DNA from: Bacteroidales bacterium
GTDB taxonomy: Bacteria; Bacteroidota; Bacteroidia; Bacteroidales; JAFGUD01
Assembly (NCBI GenBank): GCA_016936595.1
Contig: JAFGXO010000020.1
Coordinates: forward strand, 1-35,954
Direction of reading: 5' to 3'
Length of the DNA: 35,954 bases
The notes beneath the pieces were generated by a model. That model was not told the origin of the DNA. It worked only from the letters and a program-made list of their open reading frames with translations, and searched no databases. The first letter of the stretch is position 1; every line of letters begins with the position of its first letter. The translations under genes and the position numbers were made by a program. Below are positions 1 to 8,633 of this stretch, piece by piece.

Positions 1-72
1 ACAATTCTTAAAACCGAACAACCCAAAATCGAATTAGTTAGAATAGAAATTTTAACTCAGGATAAACCGTAA
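1..72 (+). CDS. C-terminal tail of an unidentified upstream gene (partial)
   Basis: Frame 1 is open from the first base to a TAA at 70-72. It encodes about 23 residues ending in ILTQDKP, charged and with no membrane segment. The codons read like ordinary protein, but the piece is too short to identify. A 369-base gap separates it from uppP, which has its own promoter, so it is probably not in the uppP unit. It could also be a chance open frame. Confidence 0.4.
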   Translation, partial: TILKTEQPKIELVRIEILTQDKP

Positions 73-441
73 TTTAAAATTATTATTTTATTAGGTAATT
101 AGGTTTTTTGTTGTAAACTATTTTTTTTGTATTGTTGTTCTGAGTGAATAATTTAATAGAATTAAATTTTATTACTTTTTTAATAAGCAAAAAACAACAT
201 GTTTGGTAATAATTTAACAGTTTATAAAATAATAAAACATGTATTAATACAATTGTCTTTTTAACCAAAACTAACTGATTTAAAGCGTTGTATAAATAAC
301 GAGCAAAAATATTTTATTTAAAGAAATTATATTTTTCTTTTAAAAAAATCATATTAAATAAATTGTTTTTTATTTCTTTAAAAAACACTTGACAAAGGGA
401 CTGTTTTTTATTATATTTGCAGGCTAATTTACAATGAACAA
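73..441. other. Intergenic gap with the uppP promoter at its right end
   Basis: This 369-base stretch is extremely AT-rich. The only long ORF (83-268, minus) is low-complexity Lys/Asn/Leu and looks like a shadow of the composition. Two ACATGT-centred motifs occur, near 197 and 235, similar to palindromes in other gaps of the window. Apart from the uppP promoter I see no RNA gene or riboswitch. Confidence 0.5.
389..419 (+). promoter_or_regulatory. Promoter of uppP (Bacteroidota -33/-7 type)
   Basis: TTG at 389-391 is followed after 20 bases by TATATTTG at 412-419. This matches the Bacteroidota sigma-ABfr pattern (TTTG, about 19-21 bases, TAnnTTTG). The expected start of transcription is near 425, leaving a leader of only about 17 bases before the uppP ATG. 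Confidence 0.75.
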
Positions 442-1251
442 ATGGACTGGATAGAAGCTCTAATTTTAGGAATAATTCAAGGATTAACAGAGTTTTTACC
501 CGTTAGTAGTAGCGGGCACCTTGAACTTGGTAAAGCATTGTTTGGAATACACGCCTCTGAAAGTATGACTTTTACAATTGTTGTTCACGCAGCAACTGTA
601 TTAAGTATTCTCGTAGTTTTTAGAGAAGATATTTTAGGACTTTTAAAATCCTTATTTACTTTTAAAAACAACGAAGACAACAAATATATCTTAAAGCTTT
701 TAGTTTCTGCTATTCCGGTTGTTATTTTGGGGGTTCTTTACGGTGATGAAATAAAGAATTTATTTACGGCAAATGTTTTATTTGTTGGGCTTATGTTAAT
801 TTTAACAGGAGGTTTGTTGTCTTGGGCTCATTTTGCAAAAGACGGCAAAAGAAAAATAACTTTTTTAGATGCAATTATTATTGGTATAGCACAAGCAATT
901 GCCGTTATTCCGGGTATTTCAAGATCCGGAGCAACTATTTCTACTGCTTTAATTTTAGGAAACAGTAAAACTAAAGCTGCTCGTTTTTCATTTTTAATGG
1001 TGATTATTCCAATTCTTGGAGCTGTTTGTAAAGATATTTACGACAATTATATTAGCTCAACTGCCATAACATCAACCGAACAAATTAGTATGCCGGTTTT
1101 AACAATAGGCTTTGTTGCTGCTTTTATTTCCGGATTATTAGCTTGTAGCCTAATGCTTAAAATTGTTAAAAATAGTAAACTTATTTATTTTGCAATTTAT
1201 TGTGTTGTTGTAGGTTTGGCTGCTATTGCTTATGTTTTATTATTCAAATAA
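442..1251 (+). CDS. uppP: Undecaprenyl-diphosphatase UppP (BacA family)
   Basis: This integral membrane enzyme removes one phosphate from undecaprenyl diphosphate, regenerating the lipid carrier for peptidoglycan and surface glycans. Its 269 residues are the usual family length. The N-terminus carries the family signature QGLTEFLPVSSSGHL (residues 13-27) with Glu17 and His26. The second signature, PGISRSGATIS, lies near residue 160. The rest is hydrophobic helices. It is first in a run with truB (9-base gap) and then queA. A six-codon out-of-frame ATG ORF begins 8 bases before the chosen start and would overlap it; I treat that as chance. The start is supported by the signature position and the nearby promoter. 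Confidence 0.97.
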   Translation: MDWIEALILGIIQGLTEFLPVSSSGHLELGKALFGIHASESMTFTIVVHAATVLSILVVFREDILGLLKSLFTFKNNEDNKYILKLLVSAIPVVILGVLYGDEIKNLFTANVLFVGLMLILTGGLLSWAHFAKDGKRKITFLDAIIIGIAQAIAVIPGISRSGATISTALILGNSKTKAARFSFLMVIIPILGAVCKDIYDNYISSTAITSTEQISMPVLTIGFVAAFISGLLACSLMLKIVKNSKLIYFAIYCVVVGLAAIAYVLLFK

Positions 1252-1260
1252 AGAAAATTA

Positions 1261-1953
1261 ATGTACGATTTTTTTGAGGGACAAATGTTGTTAATTAACA
1301 AACCTAAAGAATGGACTTCTTTTGATGTGGTTAACAAAGTTCGTAACGTTATAAGACGAAAATACGAAAAAAAATTAAAAGTAGGACACGCCGGAACTCT
1401 TGATCCTTTAGCATCGGGTTTGTTAATTTTATGCACCGGCAAAATGACCAAAAAAATTGCTGATTTTAGTGGCTTAGACAAAGAGTATATTGCTGAAATT
1501 ACTTTTGGGGCAACAACTCCTACTTATGATTTAGAAGCAGAACCCGATACTTTTTTTGACAAAGAGCATATTACCGAAGATTTATTAAATTATACTCTTG
1601 CCAAATTCATAGGAAAACAAAATCAATCTCCGCCAATTTTTTCGGCAAAAAAAATAAACGGACAAAAAGCCTATGAAATTGCTCGTAAAGGCAAAGATTT
1701 TGAAATGAAAAAAGTTGAAGTTGAATTTAAAGAAATTCAGTTATTGGAACACAATTTGCCTAATAATGCTACAATTAGGTTAAAAGTTAGCAAAGGAACT
1801 TACATCAGAAGTTTTGCTTTTGATCTTGGGCAAAAGTTAAATTCAGGTGCTTATTTATCTGATTTAATTAGAACAAAAATTGGTGATTATAATTTAAATG
1901 AAGCCACAGAGCTAAATGATTTTCAAGAAAAAGTTAATAATATTATTATTTAA
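1261..1953 (+). CDS. truB: tRNA pseudouridine(55) synthase TruB
   Basis: TruB converts uridine 55 in the T-loop of tRNAs to pseudouridine. The 230-residue protein has the family core GHAGTLDPLASGLL at residues 42-55, with the catalytic Asp at about residue 48. It also has the substrate-loop motif SPPIFSAKKINGQKAYE and the KGTYIRSF strand. Length is normal for a TruB without a PUA domain, common in Bacteroidota. The start lies 9 bases after uppP, suggesting co-transcription. An internal ATG (MLLINKPKEW) nine codons in fits many TruB N-termini and could be the true start. Confidence 0.97.
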   Translation: MYDFFEGQMLLINKPKEWTSFDVVNKVRNVIRRKYEKKLKVGHAGTLDPLASGLLILCTGKMTKKIADFSGLDKEYIAEITFGATTPTYDLEAEPDTFFDKEHITEDLLNYTLAKFIGKQNQSPPIFSAKKINGQKAYEIARKGKDFEMKKVEVEFKEIQLLEHNLPNNATIRLKVSKGTYIRSFAFDLGQKLNSGAYLSDLIRTKIGDYNLNEATELNDFQEKVNNIII

Positions 1954-1987
1954 TTACATATTTTTCAATTACTAAAAACTATATAAC

Positions 1988-3031
1988 ATGAAGTTATCAC
2001 AATTTGATTACTTTTTACCTGAAGAACTTATTGCCTTTAAACCTATTAAAGACAGAATGAACGATAAATTAATGGTTTTGAACCGTAAAACTTTAGATAT
2101 TGAACATAAAAAATTTGAAGATATTTTAAACTATTTTGGCGACGGAGACAGAATGGTTTTTAATAATACTAAAATTTTTCCGGCGGTTTTAAAAGGGAAA
2201 AAAGAAAAAACAGAAGCTGATATTGAAGTTTTTTTGTTGAGAGAACTTATTGCCGAAAATAAAATTTGGGACGTTTTAGTTACACCTGCCCGAAAAATTA
2301 GAATAGGGAATAAACTTTACTTTGATAACGATTTGGTTGCCGAAGTAATCGATAATACAACTTCAAGAGGACGTACAGTTAGATTTTTGTACAACGGCGA
2401 TAGTGAAGATTTGAAAAAACTAATCAGAAAAATGGGCAAAGTGCCTCTTCCTCCCTTTATCGACCGAGAAGCTAAAAACGAAGATTTTAATAATTATATG
2501 TCGCCTTTTTCTAAAGAAGAAGGTGCTGTTGCTGCTCCTACTGCCGGTAGTCATTTTGATAAAATTTTGCTTAAAAAACTTGAAATTAAAGGTGTTGATT
2601 TTTCGCAAGTTACTTTACATGCCGGTATTGGAAATTATACACGTATTGAAGTTGAAGATTTAAGTAAACATAAGCCTGATTCTGAAAGAGTTATTATTAC
2701 TCCTGAAACAACCGAAGAAATAAACGGTACTCTTGATAGAGAAAAACGTGTTTGTGCTGTTGGTACTACCGTTGTTAAATCTCTTGAAACTCCTGTTACC
2801 ACTCTCAACAGATTAGATCCGTTTGATGGTTGGACTGTGCAATTTTTGTATCCTCCTTATAATGTTAAAATTGCAAATGCTCTTATCAGTAATTTTCAGT
2901 TACCAATGACACCTATGCTTATGACTGTTGCTGCTTTTGGCGGGTATAGATTTATAAAAAGAGCTTACGAAGAAGCCGTAAATAAAAGTTATAGGTTTGG
3001 CCCGTTTGGCGACGCAATGTTGATAATATAA
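1988..3031 (+). CDS. queA: S-adenosylmethionine:tRNA ribosyltransferase-isomerase QueA
   Basis: QueA transfers and isomerises the ribosyl part of S-adenosylmethionine onto preQ1-modified tRNA, giving epoxyqueuosine at the wobble base. The 347 residues match the family. The N-terminus (SQFDYFLPEELIAFKP) is typical, as are the DRMVFNNTKIFPA segment, the AAPTAGSHF motif near residue 180 and TLHAGIGNY. The gene follows truB by 34 bases and probably shares its transcript. Transcription ends at the palindromic terminator just downstream. No other queuosine genes are in the window. Confidence 0.97.
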   Translation: MKLSQFDYFLPEELIAFKPIKDRMNDKLMVLNRKTLDIEHKKFEDILNYFGDGDRMVFNNTKIFPAVLKGKKEKTEADIEVFLLRELIAENKIWDVLVTPARKIRIGNKLYFDNDLVAEVIDNTTSRGRTVRFLYNGDSEDLKKLIRKMGKVPLPPFIDREAKNEDFNNYMSPFSKEEGAVAAPTAGSHFDKILLKKLEIKGVDFSQVTLHAGIGNYTRIEVEDLSKHKPDSERVIITPETTEEINGTLDREKRVCAVGTTVVKSLETPVTTLNRLDPFDGWTVQFLYPPYNVKIANALISNFQLPMTPMLMTVAAFGGYRFIKRAYEEAVNKSYRFGPFGDAMLII

Positions 3032-3040
3032 AATAATTTT

Positions 3041-3068
3041 AATAGTCGGCTTTTAAAAGCCGACTATT
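3041..3068. terminator. Perfect palindromic bidirectional terminator between queA and the convergent DISM gene
   Basis: A 28-base perfect inverted repeat (14-base arms AATAGTCGGCTTTT and its complement) sits between the queA stop and the stop of the convergent gene. A GC-rich core is flanked by A/T runs on both sides, so it can work in both directions. Its right end touches the minus-strand TAA codon. Confidence 0.85.
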
Positions 3069-5335
3069 TATAATTTTAGCCCAATAACTAAAACATCGTC
3101 TATTTGTTTATTTTCACCTTTCCAATTTATAAATTCTTCTTCTAATATTTGCTTTTGCTCGTCTAATGTTTTTTTGTAAATAGATATGAATAACTCTTTT
3201 AAATTTCTGCTGTAATATTTTCTATATTCGATGTGTCCAAATTGATCATGAAATCCGTCTGTTAACATAACTATTTCATCTCCTTTGGTTAATTGAATGG
3301 TTTGTTTTGAAAAATCTTTTTCGATAAAATAATTTCCAATTGGTTGTTTATCAGGTATTATGTGAAATAATTTTTCTTGATTGGTTTCAATGTTTTTCTT
3401 TTCGTTGGTGTTAATAAAATTTTCGGGTGTGTTTTTTCTGATAATATACATAGGATTATTTGCTCCTGAAAATTCTAAAATTTTAGTGTCTAAATTTAAT
3501 GAGCAGAAGGTCATATCCATACCATCTTGAAGTTCAGACATATCAGCATTTTGTTTTAGTGCAGTTTTTAGTTGTTTTCTGAATATATCCAAAACAATGT
3601 TTGTTGAATTTATTTCATTTTTTCTAACAATTTCATTTAGTAACGAAATGCCCAGCATACTAACAAAAGCTCCTGGAACTCCATGTCCGGTGCAATCGGC
3701 TACAGCAAAAAGCAAAATGTTGTTAATTTTAGTGGTCCAATAAAAATCGCCCGAAACAATATTTTTGGGTTTGTAAAAAATAAAGTGTTCAGCAAAATTA
3801 TTAACAAACATTTTTTCAGCAGGCAAAAGAGCTTGCTGTATTCTTCGGGCATAAATTATACTGTTTGTTATGTCTTGATTTTGTTTTTCTATTTTATTGT
3901 TTTTTGCGGAAATTTCCAAAAATGCTTTTTCTAAAACCTCCGATTGTGTTTGCAATTCTTCTTTTTGCTGATTTATTTCGTGGTTAATTTCTTGTAAATT
4001 TTCTGTTTGAACTCTTAATTCTTCCTTTTGTTGTTCTATTTTGGCTGTTCGTTGTTCTACTTTTTCTTCTAAATTTTTATTGGCATCGTTTAATTCTTTT
4101 GTGAGATTTTTATTGGCGGCAAACAACCTTGAAAATCTTAGCGATATTGTAAATGATTGTAAAAACACAAATGTAAAAGTTCCAAGTGAAAGTAAGTAAA
4201 TGGATTTTATTAATAATGCGTCTAACAAAATATCGTTTACTGCCGTGCCTATAAAAATAACGAGGGCTAATGCAGAGAAAAATGCTCCCTCTTCTTTTTT
4301 AAAGGCTGCAATTGTAATACCAACAAGTAAATACAGTAATGATATTACCGCCGAGAGTTGAAAATACATCATTATATGTGAAAATATTTTAACTGGTGTA
4401 AAGATGGTAATAACAGAAAAAATGAGCTGAATAATTACTAAACCCGAAATAATTTTTTTATTAAAATGTTTTTTGAATACATTGTAAATGAACAATGTAA
4501 AAGAAAACATTGCAGTAAAATACGATAAAAAGAGAATATTTACAGAAATTTTCCAACTAATCCACGAAAAAACTTTTCCAAATAATATGTCGCCATAAAA
4601 AAATGTTACTATTGCTATGTTTATACTAAATATTGCAAAAAGTAAAGATGCTTTATCTTCTTTTCTGAGTATAAATATACCAAAATGATACAAAGCAACT
4701 ATCAGTAGTACTCCTATTAAAAATACGTTAAAATAATTAACCTTGTTTGAACTTTGAGTAACTGTTTTAACATTTCCAAGCATTATTGAACCTGATGTTC
4801 CTATTTTTTTGTGATGAAAATTAGAGATTTGTAAAATTATTTCCAATTCGTTTGTATCACAAAAAAATATTACATTATCTCTTTCCCAAGAGGGTAAGCT
4901 TGTTTCTTTTGACATACCCGGCACTCCTACTTGTTTAACTAAATTTCCGTTAACAAATAATTTGTATGCGGTTTCAACTCTGCCTATTCGTAAGGAAAGT
5001 ATTTCTTTTTTGTTATCTATTTTTACATTTAATTTGAGTGTGGCAAATCCATCGCTAACTATCTTGAAACTATCAATTTGCATTTTATTCCATAACGAAG
5101 GTATTTTAACGTAATGTGTTGGTTCTATGTTTTGATTTTTAAAATCTTCAGGTGAATAAAATTTGTCCCAATAAAATTCCCATTCGCCTCGTAAATCAAC
5201 ATTGCCCTGTTTGTCAAAATCCCAGTTTGATAAATCTATATAGCCTTTTTCTGCCGGATTTTTTTTCTCAACCGGTGAGCAAGAAAAAAACAAAATGGCA
5301 ACTAAAAAAAATATTATAAAATTTTTTCCTTTCAT
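3068..5335 (-). CDS. 7TMR-DISM sensor with SpoIIE/PP2C-type phosphatase domain (paralogue A), lipoprotein-type N-terminus
   Basis: A predicted membrane receptor that turns an outside signal into Ser/Thr dephosphorylation inside the cell. The N-terminus is a lipobox (FFSC, Cys19). Residues about 30-195 form a DISM extracellular domain (GEWEFYWDKFYSPEDF, a jelly-roll resembling carbohydrate-binding folds). Seven hydrophobic segments follow at about 203-400, then a long heptad coiled coil (about 410-500). The phosphatase domain (about 505-755) has all metal-ligand motifs: SGDFYW, ADCTGHGVPGAF, DGMDMTFC, LTDGFHDQFG and IDDVLVIG. Known relatives act on anti-sigma antagonists, but no STAS or anti-sigma gene lies nearby. 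Ligand and target are unknown. Confidence 0.9.
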   Translation of the reverse strand: MKGKNFIIFFLVAILFFSCSPVEKKNPAEKGYIDLSNWDFDKQGNVDLRGEWEFYWDKFYSPEDFKNQNIEPTHYVKIPSLWNKMQIDSFKIVSDGFATLKLNVKIDNKKEILSLRIGRVETAYKLFVNGNLVKQVGVPGMSKETSLPSWERDNVIFFCDTNELEIILQISNFHHKKIGTSGSIMLGNVKTVTQSSNKVNYFNVFLIGVLLIVALYHFGIFILRKEDKASLLFAIFSINIAIVTFFYGDILFGKVFSWISWKISVNILFLSYFTAMFSFTLFIYNVFKKHFNKKIISGLVIIQLIFSVITIFTPVKIFSHIMMYFQLSAVISLLYLLVGITIAAFKKEEGAFFSALALVIFIGTAVNDILLDALLIKSIYLLSLGTFTFVFLQSFTISLRFSRLFAANKNLTKELNDANKNLEEKVEQRTAKIEQQKEELRVQTENLQEINHEINQQKEELQTQSEVLEKAFLEISAKNNKIEKQNQDITNSIIYARRIQQALLPAEKMFVNNFAEHFIFYKPKNIVSGDFYWTTKINNILLFAVADCTGHGVPGAFVSMLGISLLNEIVRKNEINSTNIVLDIFRKQLKTALKQNADMSELQDGMDMTFCSLNLDTKILEFSGANNPMYIIRKNTPENFINTNEKKNIETNQEKLFHIIPDKQPIGNYFIEKDFSKQTIQLTKGDEIVMLTDGFHDQFGHIEYRKYYSRNLKELFISIYKKTLDEQKQILEEEFINWKGENKQIDDVLVIGLKL

Positions 5336-5475
5336 AAAGGCTGTTTTATTAACTGTAACTTAATGGTTAAAGAATATAAGATTATTTAACTATCTGTGAT
5401 TTTTTAAGTTAATTATTTTATAATTTTGCAAAAAAAATATCAATCAATCAAATATTTGAACAAATTACGTTCCAA

Positions 5476-5506
5476 CAAATTTATAAAAACTTTTAATCAA
5501 ACCAAA
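5476..5506 (-). promoter_or_regulatory. Promoter of DISM-SpoIIE paralogue A
   Basis: Read on the minus strand, TTTG (5506-5503) is followed after 19 bases by TAAATTTG (5483-5476), an exact match to the Bacteroidota -33/-7 pattern. Transcription would begin near 5470, giving an untranslated leader of about 135 bases. Confidence 0.65.
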
Positions 5507-5525
5507 CTGTGCATAAAATATAATT

Positions 5526-5609
5526 AGCCTAAAACATGTTTTTGATTGAATAAATGTATTTTAAAAGCATAAATAAGGGAAAACATGTTTTTTATTCGTG
5601 CTTTTAGGC
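5526..5609. repeat. Nested inverted repeats downstream of the porZ-like gene
   Basis: The outer arms are GCCTAAAA (5526-5533) and TTTTAGGC (5602-5609). Inside them are two copies of the self-complementary AAAACATGTTTT, whose halves can also pair with each other. The structure starts two bases beyond the porZ-like stop codon on the minus strand, so it may stabilise or end that mRNA, or hold protein-binding sites. It lacks the T-run of a classical terminator. Confidence 0.45.
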
Positions 5610-5610
5610 G

Positions 5611-7896
5611 TTAATTTATAAATAAAAGCTTTGATACAAAGGTTTCAGTTCCGTCATTGTTGGAGCAAAAAACCAGGTAAATTCCGGTTGCAGCACGTCT
5701 TCCGTCAAAATTATTTCCGTCCCAAGTTGCCTGACCTCCATTTGCCGTTGTTTCGTAAACAATGTTTGCTGCAACATCTGTAATTTTAACATTAACATTG
5801 GCTGCTAAACCTGTTATTGTAATTACTCCAGTGTAATCAGGGCGAACAGGGTTAGGGAAAACGTAAACATTTTCAAAGATGTTACTTGCATCAATAGCGT
5901 TTGAACGATACGAAACAACTCCTTTTGTGGTAACAAAAAATACTTCGCCGGTTTTTGGCTCTACCGAAATAGAGATTATTTTATTTGATGGTAAAGGGCT
6001 ATTTTCTGTGGTAAAATGTAATAATTCAACTGTTCCGGCACTATTCATAAGGTAAACACCTGAGTTTTCGGTGCCAAACCATTTTCTGTTTCCACCATCA
6101 ATTTCTATTGAAAGAATTTTTTCGGATTTTAACAAATAATTTGTGGTCAACGAATCGTTTAAATTTGCTGTAATTTTTACTCGGCTGGCATAAAAATTTG
6201 GATCGTCAAAGTTTTGTGGAGAATAAATTACACCAACCCCTTCATCGGTACCAAACCAAATAGCTCCGTCGTTGTCTTCTTTAAAACACAACACTTCGGC
6301 TCCAATACTTTCGCCGTATTCATCGTGGGGATAAAAAACTCTTTTTATGTCGTCTGAAGTGTTATCAATTGTATTATTGTAGTCTAAGGCTAAAAAACCC
6401 TGTTCTTTAATAATCGCCCATAAAATATTGTTTTGAAGAATTTTTAAATCGCCTGTTTCTTTATTTGATATTAAATTATTTAAAGAATTACTAACCCATA
6501 TTCCGTCGGCTTTTAGAATGTTTAGCGGATTATTGGTGGCTCTGTTTAGTATCCAAAGGTTATTATTAGCGTCAAAATCCAGCCCCGAAATTCTAACGTA
6601 AGGTGAATTTTGAATTATTGTTTCCAGAGGACTGTTCGTGTAATCGTAATGGTTTAATAATTGATCATTTTGATACTCAAATAAACCTGACCCCCACGAA
6701 GAAACAAAAAAATGCCCCGTTAAACTTGGGTCATGTAAAATTGAATAATAATCAATTGCATCATTGTTTTTTATTGTTGTCCATTGTTGATTTGAAAAAA
6801 TATTTATAACACCTTTATTCCATAAATTTGTGCCGGTTCCTGTGAATCCTCCTCGTGTTATTGCTACAAAATTATCGGTTGCATTTACTTCAATTGCTTC
6901 ATTATTATATATTCCGGGGTAATAATAATTTTCAAAATTATTTCCTTGTTGAACATATATACCTTTATAATTGTCAGCAACAATTAATTCATTGTTATCA
7001 TTTATAAATACAAAATTAGGCGAAATTTCTGTAAAACTGCCCAGTTCGTTTATTTTATATTCTAAAGACCCGTAAAAATTAAAAACTAAAATTTCGCTGT
7101 AATTAGGGACATATAATTTGTCTTTGCCAAAAATTCGTGCCGAACTGCTTAAAATAGATGCCATTTGTTTCCAAGTCCCGTCAGATTTTCTTTTAATTAA
7201 CACAACTTTTCCTAAATCATTTTTTGCAATAAAAAACAACTCATTATTTGCAACAAAAATATCTTTAAAGTTACTGTATAGGTTTGTTTCAATTGGTTGC
7301 CAGTTATTATAATCGGCTAAAAAAGTGTTTTTATCGGCAACTAATAACCCAATTGATGTTGCGGCATAAACCGTGTCGCCAAGTTCGGCTACTTTGAACA
7401 CTTGCACAAAAGAAGCGTCTGGTCCTATATAATAAGTGTCAACTACTTCTGCATTTTTTGCGTCAATTTTTACTATTCCAAAGCCACAAGAAAGATAAGC
7501 AAAGTTGCCCGATTTTGTAATAGAATAAATGTTTTTGTCGCCCGAAATATTTTTTCGCTTTATGTCTGAAATATTTCTAACTCCGTCTTCATTTACAATG
7601 TCGATATTGCCGTTTTCGTACCCAATAACAACTGTATTTAAATCTTCAAAAAATTCAGTTGCCGAAATACCAACATCGTATAACCCGTTAGTTTTGGTTA
7701 CTTTAGTAATGCTTCCGTCAGATTCGATATAAATTATGCCGTTTTGTGCGGCTGAAACCACTCGTCCGTCATTCATTTCATAAACTGAAATTATTTTTTC
7801 GAATGAAAAATGATCTCGCCAAGCTCCTACAGCTATTTGAGAATTTCCAACAATTGAAAAAGTTACAAAACATAAAATAAGAGCATACCTTGACAT
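5611..7896 (-). CDS. porZ: PorZ-like type IX secretion system surface protein
   Basis: PorZ belongs to the outer-membrane attachment complex (PorU, PorV, PorQ, PorZ) that cleaves the sorting signal of T9SS cargo and links it to A-LPS. The 761 residues are close to the roughly 780 of Porphyromonas PorZ. A signal peptide ends near SIVGNSQ. The mature start AVGAWRDHFSFEKI and the following Gly/Asn-rich strands resemble the two-component-regulator propeller repeats of PorZ. The C-terminus is a T9SS sorting domain (VFPNPVRPDYTG, then WDGNNFDGRRAATGIYL). No other por genes are adjacent. A different propeller protein carrying a T9SS tail is the alternative. Confidence 0.85.
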   Translation of the reverse strand: MSRYALILCFVTFSIVGNSQIAVGAWRDHFSFEKIISVYEMNDGRVVSAAQNGIIYIESDGSITKVTKTNGLYDVGISATEFFEDLNTVVIGYENGNIDIVNEDGVRNISDIKRKNISGDKNIYSITKSGNFAYLSCGFGIVKIDAKNAEVVDTYYIGPDASFVQVFKVAELGDTVYAATSIGLLVADKNTFLADYNNWQPIETNLYSNFKDIFVANNELFFIAKNDLGKVVLIKRKSDGTWKQMASILSSSARIFGKDKLYVPNYSEILVFNFYGSLEYKINELGSFTEISPNFVFINDNNELIVADNYKGIYVQQGNNFENYYYPGIYNNEAIEVNATDNFVAITRGGFTGTGTNLWNKGVINIFSNQQWTTIKNNDAIDYYSILHDPSLTGHFFVSSWGSGLFEYQNDQLLNHYDYTNSPLETIIQNSPYVRISGLDFDANNNLWILNRATNNPLNILKADGIWVSNSLNNLISNKETGDLKILQNNILWAIIKEQGFLALDYNNTIDNTSDDIKRVFYPHDEYGESIGAEVLCFKEDNDGAIWFGTDEGVGVIYSPQNFDDPNFYASRVKITANLNDSLTTNYLLKSEKILSIEIDGGNRKWFGTENSGVYLMNSAGTVELLHFTTENSPLPSNKIISISVEPKTGEVFFVTTKGVVSYRSNAIDASNIFENVYVFPNPVRPDYTGVITITGLAANVNVKITDVAANIVYETTANGGQATWDGNNFDGRRAATGIYLVFCSNNDGTETFVSKLLFIN

Positions 7897-7953
7897 ATAA
7901 TCAGATTTAGTTGTTAAAAAAATATTAATTTATTGAAATTAATTAAAGCATTG

Positions 7954-7961
7954 CAAATATA
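7954..7961 (-). promoter_or_regulatory. Probable -7 element for the porZ-like gene
   Basis: Read on the minus strand this is TATATTTG, an exact Bacteroidota -7 match, 58 bases upstream of the start codon. No TTTG is found at the expected distance upstream, so only the -7 box is supported. Confidence 0.45.
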
Positions 7962-8142
7962 ACTCAAAAAAATGCAAAAAAATTTAATCATTTAAACATT
8001 TTTACTAATTTTACACTCGCATTTAAGAAACTTTATAATAATTAACAAACTAAAAATCAATATTTTGTCAATTTGTTCTCTTGGTCATCTAAATTACAGA
8101 TTATTATCTAAAAATAATATAAAACCCCAAAAAATAAACATT

Positions 8143-8523
8143 ATGAATGTTCCTGAAAATTTAAAATACACCGAAGATCACGAATGGATTTTGGTGGAGG
8201 GAGATACTGCAACTGTTGGTATTACTGATTATGCTCAAAAAGAACTTGGTGATATTGTTTTTATTGAAGTTGAAACTATTGGCGAAGAGTTATCTAAAGG
8301 TGATACTTTTGGCACAATTGAAGCCGTAAAAACTGTTGCTGATTTATTTATGCCTATTAGTGGCGAAGTGTTAGAAAAAAACGAAGGACTCGAAGACGCT
8401 CCTGAAACTGTTAACTCTAAACCTTTTACTGATGGTTGGATTGTTAAAGTTAAAATTACCGATGCTTCTGAAATAGATGCTTTATTATCTGCCGAAGATT
8501 ATAAAAGCAAAATTGAAGCTTAA
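8143..8523 (+). CDS. gcvH: Glycine cleavage system H protein (lipoyl carrier)
   Basis: GcvH carries the aminomethyl group between the P, T and L proteins of the glycine cleavage system on a lipoyl-lysine. The start is ATG at 8143; the ORF-track start 26 codons upstream is a TTG followed by sequence unlike the family. From the ATG the protein is 126 residues, normal length. It begins [16 protein letters not shown] and carries the lipoylation motif GTIEAVKTV with Lys63. The other gcv genes are not in the window, so it is a stand-alone copy, as is common in this phylum. A hairpin terminator follows directly. Confidence 0.97.
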   Translation: MNVPENLKYTEDHEWILVEGDTATVGITDYAQKELGDIVFIEVETIGEELSKGDTFGTIEAVKTVADLFMPISGEVLEKNEGLEDAPETVNSKPFTDGWIVKVKITDASEIDALLSAEDYKSKIEA

Positions 8524-8530
8524 ATTTTTT

Positions 8531-8567
8531 AAAGGAGGTGATTATTTACCTCCTTTTTTATTTTTTA
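8531..8567 (+). terminator. Rho-independent terminator of gcvH
   Basis: A 9-base stem (AAAGGAGGT with ACCTCCTTT) around an 8-base loop is followed by a T-rich run. It begins 7 bases after the gcvH stop codon and faces the convergent manC end. Confidence 0.88.
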
Positions 8568-8633
8568 TAGATTTTTTGTTGTTTTGTGATGTGTGTTTTT
8601 CTTCCCTTTTTTGAATTTCTGAAATTAATTTTA

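Noticed and set aside
83-268. Minus-strand ORF of 61 codons in the first gap
   Set aside because: Low-complexity Lys/Asn/Leu/Tyr sequence that follows from the AT-rich composition; no signal peptide followed by a domain and no clear promoter.
434-454. Six-codon leader peptide overlapping the uppP start
   Set aside because: It starts only about 9 bases from the predicted transcript start and has no regulatory codon pattern; probably chance.
5421-5428. TAATTTTG on the plus strand as a promoter for antisense RNA to the porZ-like gene
   Set aside because: No TTTG about 19 bases upstream and no plus-strand gene follows; such 8-mers are frequent in AT-rich DNA.
7118-7732. Plus-strand ORFs (7118-7312, 7529-7732) inside the porZ-like gene
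   Set aside because: Antisense shadows of a well-supported coding frame; no family resemblance.
8065-8142. N-terminal extension of GcvH in the ORF track
   Set aside because: It needs a TTG start, and the 26 extra residues do not resemble GcvH; the ATG at 8143 gives the family's normal start and length.
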